Origin: Tupaia tana
Taxonomy: Eukaryota > Chordata > Mammalia > Scandentia > Tupaiidae
Reading direction: 5' to 3'
DNA length: 64,000 bases
Assembly: GCA_026018925.1 (NCBI GenBank)
Contig: JAKSZU010000018.1
Coordinates: forward strand, 1,178,001-1,242,000
Both the position numbers and the translations under genes were made by a program. This document shows, one piece after another, positions 34,681 through 64,000 of this stretch. The notes under the pieces were generated by a model, which saw only the letters and a program-made list of their open reading frames with translations, had not been told where the DNA came from and did not search any database. Position 1 is the first letter of the stretch. The number at the start of each line of letters is the position of its first letter.

Positions 34681-37600
34681 CTGCGGGGGACAAGGACCGG
34701 CTCAGGGCCAGTCCCGGGCCCCCTCCACCCTGCTGCGGAGGACAACCTGAGGCCAGGACGTGAGGCCTGGATGTTGGGCAGGGGCCCGTGTCCTGCCCCA
34801 CGTTCCAGGAGTGCCTGTGGCCCGGCCTCTCGCCCCAGCCTGCCCTGCCGGGCCTCACACAGCAGAGTAGAGCAGCGAGCAGGGCCAGGCACGGCTGGGG
34901 CCCAGGAGGTACGGCTTAGGGGATGCCACCTGCCTGCTCTGGCCTGGACCCACTGAGTCCTGGCTGAGGGATAGGCATAGGAAGGGCATACCTTACGTTC
35001 ATGCCACAGCCCCTGCCCACAGGAGGAGCCACAGGACAACTGTCTTGGAACAAAGGACTCCTGTGGGTGTGGGGCGGGTGCACACGGCCCTGCCTCACGA
35101 CCTTCGGATGGTGCCTGTTCCTATAAAGGGTGTCTGGGGACCAGCGAGGGGCCTGGTGGTTAACGGGGCTGGCTCCTCCATGGCTGGACTACGGTTTAAG
35201 CCTAGACCCGGCGGCTCGACAGACAGCCGGTGCGTGCGCCCAGAGTGTGGGACTGCGGCGTCACCATGCCCCCACCAGCCAGCGAGCACACACACTTAAG
35301 GGAGTCGGATAGCAGCGGCCGGCGAGGTGACACTGCAATCCACACGCCCGAACGGCGAGGCTGAGCGAGGGCGGCACCCACGGGGCTGACCACGTGGAAG
35401 TTCTGGGCTCACTCCCCACATGCTAGCCTGCCCCAGGGCTGCCTGCGGCTGCGGGAGGGAGCAGCATGGTGATCCTGCCGGAGAACTATCTCTGTCACTC
35501 TTGCTCATGGAAGAGTGCAATGAATTAATTTTTTTAAAAGGGAACAGCAGATGGCGTAGTGGCTACATCACTGGACTCCCAAGTAGTCAACCATGGTTCG
35601 AGTCCCGGCCCCTATGGCTTAAACCTCAAGCCGGGCAAGTATGCCCAAAATCCCGAGAAGAAAATGGAGAAGGGACACAGCGTGGCCATCCTCCTTGGAG
35701 GATGATTGCTCACTTTCTGCCTCTCGTGCGAGCATACACACCCTGTAGCAAATACCACTCCCTCTGGGGCAGCACTGGTGGCTGGGAGACACCACCCCTC
35801 CCGGCGTTCTCAGCGGCTGCACTCCGGCGAGGCAGCACGCGCGGACCCAGGGCCCACCTGGACTGGATCCGGTCCCCCGGGTTATAGAAGGGGTTGCACA
35901 TCACGTCCGTGTAGGAGTTATGCAGCTTCCGGAACATCTGGAACAATACCACTTTAACTGACACACAGCTACACACATACCCAGCTTTTCAGTATTTCAA
36001 AATCAGAAAGATGAGAAAACAAAACCCACCCATCCACCCACCCAGAGCCCCTGCGCTTACGCTGCGGATCTCGTTGTCGCGAAGGGCCGTGTTGGAGGAG
36101 CCCACCACCATGACGAACTTCACCTTGGAGTTGGTGACGTAGCCGTATCTACACAGCTGGTTAGGGAACACGCGTGTGCCGTAGCCCCAAACGCCTGCAA
36201 GCTGAGGGCCCTCTGTGCCACCCCCAGACCACCGATGTGCAGACGGCCAGTCCCGCAGCCGCCATGCCACACGACCTAGCGCAGATGCTTCCTGGGCGGT
36301 GCCCGGGGCGGACTGCAGACGCAGCAGGCAGGCTGGCAGTTCGGCCCGCCCCGTGCACTCCGGGGTGCCTGTGGCTTCCTGAAGCCACGTCTGGCCCAGG
36401 GAGGTCAGCTACAAAACCAGAGGTTTCTCGAACGAGGCAAATCTCTCCGGAGGCGGTGCCCTCACGCGGTGGCTCTCAGCTCACTGGCTCACGGGGACGC
36501 CTTTGACTGCACAGCCCCAAGGGGTTTGTTCCCAAGGGACTGACGGAAAGCTCCCAGTGGCTCACAAGGCTGGACCCCACAGGATGAACAAAACCACCCC
36601 TGCTCTAAGGCCGTAAACAGCACCAAAGAAATCCCTTCAGACACAGGGCAGAGCCGGCTCCTCCTGCTGCAAGGAGGGCAGACGTGTGCCAGCGCCACCG
36701 CGGCTTCCTGGCTCTGCCTCTCCCACAGACTCTTCCACAAACCCACAGGCCTGGAGGTCCCCAAGCCTCAGGCCACCCTAATTCCGCCTGCTGAAAGCCC
36801 CCTCTCCTTCCAGCACTGAAGGCACCTGACCCCAGACACACCGAACACCCCACCCAGCCCGGGAAGATACACCTTGTAGTCCTCGGTGGGGTAGAGCAGG
36901 CCCAGACAGAGCTCCCTCTGGTCCACCAGGGCCTTGCCCATGGCAGAGACCTTCTCGTCCACCACGTCCAGAGCCGTGTGCACCATGTAGTGGAACCGCA
37001 GCTCGCTCTCCGTGGGGGTGCTGCGCACGTACAGCGGGTAGTTCTGCCAGGAAGGAGCAAGCTGCACAAAGGACGCTCACAAGCGCTTCCCCCACAGCCA
37101 CCCGGGGACCCCTTCTCGCCCCAAACCCACTGCGAAAATCGCCACACTGCTGACACGCTAACCTAGCAGGTGCACGTGTGTTTGCACAGGGCAGGGGTCA
37201 GGTGCAAGAGACGAGACCCCGCACCTAGGCTGCCTGGAGCCGGCTCTGCCTCGGCGAGGGGCCACCCCAGCGGCACCAAACACCCGCCCACACCACGGCT
37301 CCACCGCTCCCTGGTGAGGGCCCTCACCACCCACCTGCCCAGAGATGGCAGAGGTACCCGCAGCTCCCCACCCTCCGCGCACATATGTCCGCGGCACGGG
37401 GCGCTGTGGACCCGTGGCACAAACACCAGGGTTGCAGCAGACGCCCAGGCGCAGGCCCGTGGGACGCCCGGCCTCCCAAGCCTGGTCTCGCGTGGACGGG
37501 GCGGGACTCGGCGGCCGGCGGGGGCGCCACCCGCTCCGAGGCACGGCCGCGCCGCGGGGCAGCGACGGGTCGGGCGGACCGGCGGGTAGACGCGCGGCGC

Positions 37601-37835
37601 CCTGGGGCCGGTGCCAGGCAGGAGCGGCCCGACTGCACCCGGCCCGGGCCGCTCGGTAGCCGCTGCAGGGGGACGGCGGCCGAGCGGGCCGTGGCGTTTG
37701 TCCACGCATGTCCGCCTAACTCGGCGACAGTCTCGGGAGCCGCGGACGGCGAAAGGCAGCCGGGCCGGGCAGGGCCGAGCAAGGCCGCAGCCGCTGACGC
37801 ACCTCCTTGGCGATCACCGCGATGCACACCGCCAT
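34635..37835 (-). CDS. TRAPPC2L: TRAPPC2L, TRAPP tethering complex subunit 2-like
   Basis: TRAPPC2L is a small sedlin-like (longin-fold) subunit of the TRAPP complexes, which tether vesicles and act as Rab exchange factors in ER-Golgi traffic. Exons in transcript order are 37835-37803, 37043-36871, 36148-36061, 35937-35858 and 34680-34635. All introns are GT-AG and the sum is 420 nt, giving 139 codons plus TGA, the same length as human from memory. It begins [11 protein letters not shown], then [19 protein letters not shown], and ends [15 protein letters not shown]. Conservation is very high with no lesions. It is divergent from GALNS with about 320 bp between start codons, so the two probably share a promoter. 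Confidence 0.96.
35136..35306 (+). mobile_element. tRNA-derived SINE, diverged
   Basis: The head GGGGACCAGCGAGGGGCCTG and GGTTTAAGCCTAGACCCGGC match the family. The body is shortened and ends near ACACACTTAAG. It lies in TRAPPC2L intron 4. Confidence 0.65.
35540..35760 (+). mobile_element. tRNA-derived SINE, type B
   Basis: It starts GGGAACAGCAGATGGCGTAG, has the B-box GGTTCGAGTCCC, then AAAATCCCGAGAAGAAAATG and GCGTGGCCATCC, and ends CCTGTAGCAAATA. It is the best-preserved type B head in the window and lies only about 100 bp from TRAPPC2L exon 4. Confidence 0.85.
35858..35937 (-). CDS. TRAPPC2L: TRAPPC2L exon 4
   Basis: It encodes [20 protein letters not shown] followed by GDRIQS, with a split Arg codon at donor GTGGGC. 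Confidence 0.95.
36061..36148 (-). CDS. TRAPPC2L: TRAPPC2L exon 3
   Basis: It begins with A completing Val, then [20 protein letters not shown] and ALRDNEIRS. The acceptor is TGTAG and the donor GTAAGC. Confidence 0.94.
36871..37043 (-). CDS. TRAPPC2L: TRAPPC2L exon 2
   Basis: It begins [20 protein letters not shown] after a GGCAG acceptor and ends YPTEDYK plus GT of a Val codon. The donor is GTATCT. Choosing this donor over the GT two bases earlier restores KVYGY with exon 3. Confidence 0.92.
37803..37835 (-). CDS. TRAPPC2L: TRAPPC2L exon 1
   Basis: It encodes the first 11 residues, [11 protein letters not shown], ending in phase 0 before donor GTGCGT. It lies in the CpG island. Confidence 0.94.
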
Positions 37836-38157
37836 CTTGCGATGCCGCGCCCCCGCCGTCGCCTCCCCGCCCGCCGGTCACGCGGCTGGCCAGGCCCCGC
37901 CCCCGTCGTTGCCCGCCACCCGGTCACGCGCCCCCGCCCCGCCCCTCGGAGTAGCCCGCCTCCCCGTCCAGACCCCGCCTCCCACCGTAGCCCCGCCCCT
38001 CGGAGTAGCCGGCCGCCGGTCACGCGCCCCGCCCAAACCCCGCCCCTACTCGTAGCCCCGCCCCGCCGGGCCCCGCTCGCCGCACGCCGGAAGGGCCCCA
38101 GCATCGTCTCTGGTCTGCGCAGCCGGCGGGGCCTCTGCGCAGCCCCGCGTGGTTGCC

Positions 38158-57503
<19,346 letters not shown>

Positions 57504-58540
57504 CGCCTCTGTGGCCCTGCCAAGCCTGGAATCTCCAACAGGCCCACGTTGGAAGCGCCCAGCTGCCCTTGGCCCTGGACCACACCAGCGGCCAGTCCAG
57601 TCCCTGGAGCTCTCCTCCCTGTTCTCCCAGCGGCTGAGGAGAGCAGGGCTCCACCACTCCTGCCTGGACTCATCCAGGGCCCCGTGTCTGGCCCAGGGCG
57701 CCTTCAGGCCACGCATGGGAGGCAGCCTGCCACCTCTGGGCCACACTAGGCAGTGCCTGGCCAAGGGGGCAGTCTCTTACCAGCACCTCCCAGCCCTCCT
57801 GGGGTCATGCTCGCTCTCCCTGCACCGCCCAGCCTTCCAGGGGCTGTGAGAGGGGACATGGGGGCAGGTGGAAAAAGCAGTGGGCCTTCCTGGGCTGGAT
57901 CCCAGGTGGGGACACAATGGCGCTGCCCCCAGGGGGTTCCAGCCTCAGCCTCCCTGGTGGTCTGACCCCACACACTGTGAGGTCTTGTCTGCTGCAGCCC
58001 GCACCCCACCCACGGGGGTTTTCACTCCTGCACAATGTCATGGAAAGCCGAATGTGGGAAATGAGAACTCTTACAGTAAAGGAACACGAGACATCTCAAA
58101 AATGAGATTACTGTTTGGGGAGCCGTGGGCCTAGGTGGGAGGCAGGAGGTGGAATGCTAATGGTGTTCGCAGGCGTCCTCCCCAAGGCTGACGTCTTGAG
58201 CGGCCTCCAGACCCCCTCACAGCCCAGCCCACTCCCAACCCGGCCTGCCCCAGGCCCCCCTCCCTGGCTGGTCCCTTTCAGGCCTGCGGGCAGCAGCTGT
58301 TGAAGTGGAGGGGACGGCCGGCCCTGCCCTGCCCCGAAGCCAGGCTGCGCTGCGCGGCCAGACAGTAGCACCTCTGTCTCCCCAAAGCCTGGCTGGGTCT
58401 GCGTAGACCACGTGTGACGTCGACCTTGACTCGCAAAGTTGTCCGGCTCGAACGTCCCTGGGCGGGGATGTGTCTGTCCAGGGCACAGGAAAGGAAGCGC
58501 GTCTCACGGCCATGGCCGTTGGCACTCGCAGAAACACCGA
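57504..58540. other. GALNS 3' UTR and GALNS-APRT spacer
   Basis: No canonical AATAAA is seen on the plus strand. An AGTAAA variant at 58075-58080 lies in a short A-rich patch and is the best candidate for the GALNS 3' end, about 0.6 kb after the stop. The rest is featureless. Confidence 0.45.
58075..58080 (+). terminator. Weak candidate poly(A) signal for GALNS
   Basis: AGTAAA variant hexamer in the only A-rich patch between GALNS and APRT. Non-canonical, so tentative. Confidence 0.25.
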
Positions 58541-58619
58541 AGTGCGGGAGCGGGTCTGCCCCGCCGCAGCGGACGCCCGACCCCGAGCCAGATACGCCCA
58601 TCCCGCATGCCCCGGGCCC

Positions 58620-58727
58620 TCCTCGCCGCGCTGGCGCCGCCCCTCGCCGCGCTGGCGCCGCCCCTCGCCGCGCTGGCGCCGCCCCTCGCCGCGCTGGCAC
58701 CGCCCCTCGCCGCGCTGGCGCCGCCCC
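58620..58727. repeat. 21-bp GC-box tandem repeat in the APRT promoter
   Basis: Five copies of a 21-bp unit beginning CCTCGCCGCGCTGG and ending CGCCGCC. The fourth copy has a G-to-A change. Each junction makes CCGCCCC. The array ends about 30 bp before the APRT ATG. Confidence 0.92.
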
Positions 58728-58755
58728 GCGGGCCTAAAGTCCGTAGCACGCGGTC

Positions 58756-60483
<1,728 letters not shown>

Positions 60484-60706
60484 CCGTGCAGGATGGCCGC
60501 CCTCCCGCCCAGCATCCTCCACTGAAGACAGGGGGCTTCATCCCAGGGGGCCCCAGTGGCCACTTCTCTGCAAGTGGCTCCACTGTCCATGGCTGTTGCC
60601 TAGGGCCCTTCCTGCAGACCCAGAAGTGCCAAAGCCCGGAGCCGGTAGTCTGAAGCACACCAAGCCGACCACTGCTGCTACTGTGGGCCGGCCTGACACG
60701 GCACTC

Positions 60707-60712
60707 AGTAAA
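60707..60712 (+). terminator. Candidate APRT polyadenylation signal
   Basis: AGTAAA variant hexamer 224 bp after the APRT stop, followed by a GTGTCTCCTGTC region typical of downstream GU-rich elements. Confidence 0.55.
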
Positions 60713-60734
60713 CAGCTCTGCTCGGCACACGTGT

Positions 60735-61300
60735 CTCCTGTCATCCTGTCCTCAGGGTTGGGTGCAGAGCAGCTCTGGGCTGCTGGGAGGGTGTTCAAGG
60801 GGTGCCTGGCAGAGGAGGTGTTCGGGGCTGGACTGCTGGTCCCCCTGCCCGGGGAACTGAACTTCAGGAGCTGAAGCCACACAAGCACCCATGGGCACTT
60901 GGGCCTGGTGTTTGAGTCACCCATAATCTGCTGTGGTCGGCCCCAGCCTCGTCCTCACAGAGCACTGCCTGTCCCACCAGTGCCCCAGCATCTGGGAGAG
61001 CACAGGCGAAGGAAAAGCGGGCCTAGAGCATCCCTGCTGTGGGGCTGCCAGCTGGCCCCCCAGTGCCTGTGACCCTCACAGACCTGCTGGCTGGATGGCA
61101 ACTTGACTGGCTTTGTTGACACCAGCCTGCTGGAGCAGGGGCCTGCCCTCAGCCCTTCCAGCCTGGGGCTGCCAGCTCGCCCTGGCACACATGCCTTTCG
61201 GGTCCTTGCAGCAACCGGGCCCATGGCTGACAGGACCTCTTCCCACCTAGAGGCCTCTCCTCTGCAGTTGCTAACCTCTTGCAGCGCGGCTTTCAACGGG
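60735..61300. other. Spacer between convergent APRT and CDT1
   Basis: About 570 bp without recognised coding, repeat or RNA feature. It separates the two candidate poly(A) sites. Confidence 0.6.
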
Positions 61301-61319
61301 GTCACCTTGGAAGTACACT

Positions 61320-61325
61320 TTTATT
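61320..61325 (-). terminator. Candidate CDT1 polyadenylation signal
   Basis: TTTATT on the plus strand reads AATAAA on the minus strand, about 630 bp beyond the CDT1 stop in a locally AT-rich patch. This gives a 3' UTR of 61953 down to about 61300. Confidence 0.65.
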
Positions 61326-61953
61326 TAAACCTTACACTTTATCCAACACAAGCTTTATAAAAAGACAGGACTGCAAAATGGGTTCTTCCTCGAAAGCAGA
61401 AAGTATTCAAGGCTTGAATTAGTTAAAAGAAACAAACAGGTCTGCTGAAATGCAAAGGAGCCTCATCTTCACAAGTTCTGATCGCTCAAAAGCTCTTCAC
61501 GCCAGTTCCCAGTTCAAGGGGAGGCCCTCCTCAGACCGTCTCTGTCACCTTGGCCCCGATCCCCTCGTGCGCCTATCTTCAGGGTCTTCCTCTTGCAGGA
61601 GACAAGGCCAGGCCTCTGGTGTACAGATAACCAGTCTTGTACTCCCTGGACGTGGTCTAGACAGTGACTCGGTGGGATCAGGAAGCAGCTCTTCTGGGGC
61701 TGCAAAGTCCCCACCACACTAGGACGTGCACACCTCTGGGCTGCATCTTGCAGCCCTGCTGCCTCCCCCCCAGCACCCCCAGGGGCTCCCTAGCTCAAGA
61801 GCCACAGCCCCGCCCACAGGAACCAGGTTACTGCTCACAGGCAGGCTATGGATGAGAACCCCGGGACCAGTGAAAGGGGGGAGTCCATCCCGCCAGAGGC
61901 AGGAACATAGTGGGCCCAGGCCGGCGAGCCCGTCCATCTGCAGCTTCCCAGAC

Positions 61954-62117
61954 TCACAGTGCCTCCTCGGCACGGGCCAGGCAGGCCAGGCGTGCTGTGA
62001 TGCCGGCCAGGTCGACAGCTTTGTCCAGCCTGAGGTAAGTGTCGGTGCGGATGCGGTGGAGGCGCAGCCAGTCTGGCAGCAGCTCGGCCAGGAGCAGCAG
62101 GTGCTCCTCCATCTCCC
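61954..62117 (-). CDS. CDT1: CDT1 last exon and stop
   Basis: It encodes (G)[19 protein letters not shown], then [20 protein letters not shown] and ends ARAEEAL, TGA at 61956-61954. Confidence 0.95.
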
Positions 62118-64000
62118 CTGTAGAGAGAGGGTGTGAGCCGACCACTGCAGCAGGCAGCCCAACTGCGGGCTTGCCTGCAAACCACTCCCCGCCTCGCAGC
62201 TGGGCCTGGGCCGGGGGTCCCCAGAGACACTCTGGGACCAGAGGAGCAGACAGCAGAGCACTTGGGGGTGGGAGTGCAGGCCTCGGCAGGACGCGCCTGC
62301 AGCTGCTCAGGGCTCGAGATAGAGCGGACAGGGCTCCCGTGAGCCTGGGCGCTGACGGGTCAGGACCCTGCTCTGACCAAGGACCATGGGGCCGGCTCGG
62401 GTGCCTGGGAAGGGTGCAGCCCCCAGTCACACAGCAGAACCATGGGGCAGGCGTGGTCACTCCCTACCCAGCCTACACCTACCAGGGCTCATGGTGGTAC
62501 AGCAGCTGCCCACCATTCTGGCGCAGGCCAGCCCCATGGCGAGCGCCGGCTTGCGCTCAGATACGAAGACCCCGCGCAGCACGCGGGCCAGCTCGGGCAG
62601 CCGCTGTAGCCGCTGCAGCCGCTGCTCCTGCTCCGGGCACCGTGTCATCTGAGCCAGCTGCCTCTGTGCCTCCTTGGCTCGCACCTGTGGGGGCACGGGC
62701 AGGTCAGTGGGCAGCAGGCCCTCGGGCCCCGCCTCCGACCCCCATGAACTCACCCGCTCCAGCAGGGCCTGGGACACCCCCTTCAGAGCACTGGGGGAGG
62801 CAGCTGGCGGCGTGGCTGGCGGCGTAGCCGGCAGGGCCTGGCTTGGGGACACAGGACTGCTGGACTCTGGTGAGCGCAGGGCGAGGTGGCTCAAGGCCTT
62901 CTCCATCTGGAGGACATCGGTGAGGTCACGAGAGGAACACGCCCCAGCCCACCAGAGGCAGTCTCTGTCCCTCGGCATGGTCCCCTGCCTGTGGTCCCCC
63001 ATGTCTCCCCACAGGCCACAGCCACCACCTCTGGGTGAGACCCAGGAGGTGCCAGGTGCATGGCCCCACCCACAAGCGCCCCCAGCCTCACCTTGGGTGA
63101 CATCAGGCCGCGGGCACGAGCCAACACCTCCTGGGCCGTGGCAGGTTTCTCCACGGGAGGCGGCTGGGGCAGCTCGGCCGCCTCGATGTCAGGCACCTTG
63201 TCCACGTCGAAGCGCGGGTGCCAGCGCATCAGCTGGTCCTCAGGCACCACCAGGGGTGGGCTCAGGGAGGCCAGGAAGGCCTGTGGAGAGGGGTAGAGGC
63301 TCGCCGAGTGGGCCGGGCACACAGGAAGGGCAGGCTGCCCCGGTGTTGGGAAACCTGGGGGCAGCCACTTTGCCTCTGCCACCTGGTGCAGGCAGCTGAG
63401 CAGGCCCCACGCGAGGCAGACCCAATGGCCTCCCTGGGACCGCTGCCCCACCCCATGGCAGCCCGGGCCTGCTTACCTTGTGATGCTCCCTAACCCGCTC
63501 CAACAGCTTCTGGCTGAAGACACGCCGCCGTCGCAGGAGGCACGAGGCCGTGAGCTGGGGGGCCGCACCGCCAGCCTCTGTGTAGAGCCCAGGCCTGAGT
63601 CCCGGCCAGCCCCGGCCAGCCTCAGCCAGCACCCACCCCTCACCCACTCGCCACGCGCCGCCATGCTCACCTGGGTCCAGCAGGGGCTCGATGGTGAGCT
63701 GGTAATCAGACCGCCTGACACCGTCCTTGAAGGTGGGCACGTGGCGCTCCTGGCGGAAGCGGTAAGACGCAGGGTACACGGCTTTGATCTGGCCCACGTT
63801 GCGCTCCTCGAAACGCCTGCAGGAAGGGCAGAGGGGTCAGAGGGAGCAGACCCGACAGCAGGCCAGGCCCCCGCAGCCACTTACTTGCGCAGCATGTCCT
63901 GCACCCCCTGCTGGACCTTGGCGAAGGTGGCGGTCTCTCGGCGGTTGTGCAGCCAGCCCACCACGGTGTCCATGCCGCGGAACATCTCCGCCAGCACCTG
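61954..64000 (-). CDS. CDT1: CDT1, replication licensing factor (3' part, truncated by window edge)
   Basis: CDT1 is a nuclear factor that loads MCM2-7 on origins and is inhibited by geminin. Seven exons are present in transcript order: 64000-63885 (partial), 63816-63671, 63577-63477, 63280-63092, 62906-62754, 62684-62483 and 62117-61954. They join to 1071 nt, 356 codons plus TGA, covering the last two thirds of the protein. The geminin-binding winged helix includes [20 protein letters not shown] and [20 protein letters not shown]. The Pro-rich linker has [18 protein letters not shown], and the C-terminal MCM-binding winged helix runs from [20 protein letters not shown] to the end ARAEEAL. 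The N-terminal degron/PIP region lies outside. All introns are GT-AG and several are under 100 bp. Confidence 0.96.
62483..62684 (-). CDS. CDT1: CDT1 exon: MCM-binding C-terminal domain
   Basis: It encodes [20 protein letters not shown] through [14 protein letters not shown]. It follows a 69-bp intron. The donor is GTAGGT. Confidence 0.94.
62754..62906 (-). CDS. CDT1: CDT1 exon: proline-rich linker
   Basis: 51 codons from [20 protein letters not shown] through [11 protein letters not shown], with the repeat [10 protein letters not shown]. The donor is GTGAGT. Confidence 0.93.
63092..63280 (-). CDS. CDT1: CDT1 exon
   Basis: 63 codons from [20 protein letters not shown] through [16 protein letters not shown]. 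This is the end of the central winged helix and the start of the linker. Confidence 0.94.
63477..63577 (-). CDS. CDT1: CDT1 exon
   Basis: It encodes (E)[19 protein letters not shown], then [14 protein letters not shown], ending in phase 0 at GTAAGC. Confidence 0.93.
63671..63816 (-). CDS. CDT1: CDT1 exon: winged-helix core
   Basis: It encodes [20 protein letters not shown], then [20 protein letters not shown] and TIEPLLDP, almost identical to human. The donor is GTGAGC. Confidence 0.95.
63885..64000 (-). CDS. CDT1: CDT1 exon (partial at window edge): geminin-binding domain
   Basis: It reads [20 protein letters not shown] then [18 protein letters not shown], with a split Lys codon before GTAAGT. 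It probably corresponds to human exon 4, by counting back from the last of ten exons. Confidence 0.93.

Noticed and set aside
35540..35620. tRNA gene suggested by A-box and B-box-like sequence
   Set aside because: The same head recurs in many copies with the SINE body attached and does not fold as an intact tRNA. It is a SINE promoter.
36868..36873. Earlier GT donor for TRAPPC2L exon 2 (AAG|GTGTAT)
   Set aside because: It would drop two bases and break the KVYGYV sequence. The GT two bases further on keeps phase with exon 3.

Overview
This window is a gene-dense, GC-rich stretch of a placental mammal genome. It matches the human 16q24.3 neighbourhood in reverse orientation. Exons were assigned by translating open segments between splice sites and comparing them with human proteins recalled from memory; no search was run. 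The species order is not resolved. Its tRNA-derived SINEs occur here in at least a dozen copies and do not look like Alu, B1, Bov, CAN or ERE elements.

Layout. (1) 1-24890 (+): CBFA2T3 (MTG16/ETO2), with 10 exons of the short isoform from 9664 and a 3' UTR reaching about 26.2 or 26.6 kb. (2) 26.6-33.2 kb: intergenic. Human carries PABPN1L here, but I find no RRM-coding exon. (3) 37835-34635 (-): TRAPPC2L, five exons, complete, 139 codons. (4) 38158-57503 (+): GALNS, 14 exons, sharing a CpG-island bidirectional promoter with TRAPPC2L. Two single-base losses, in exons 9 and 14, break its frame. (5) 58756-60483 (+): APRT, five exons, complete, 180 codons, behind a promoter built from a 21-bp GC-box tandem repeat. 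(6) 64000-61954 (-): CDT1, only the last seven exons, 356 codons; its 5' part lies beyond the right edge. APRT and CDT1 converge.

The genes are not one pathway. CBFA2T3 is a nuclear transcriptional co-repressor, TRAPPC2L a vesicle-tethering subunit, GALNS a lysosomal sulfatase, APRT a purine-salvage enzyme and CDT1 a replication-licensing factor. What they share is conserved synteny.

The most interesting signals are: the CBFA2T3 exon 7 splice donor embedded in a 93-bp (31-codon) tandem repeat that offers in-frame alternative donors; the paired GALNS frameshifts, both consistent with homopolymer shortening; an AT-rich island near 3.9 kb packed with homeobox, forkhead and SOX-like motifs; the apparent lack of PABPN1L; and the APRT promoter repeat.
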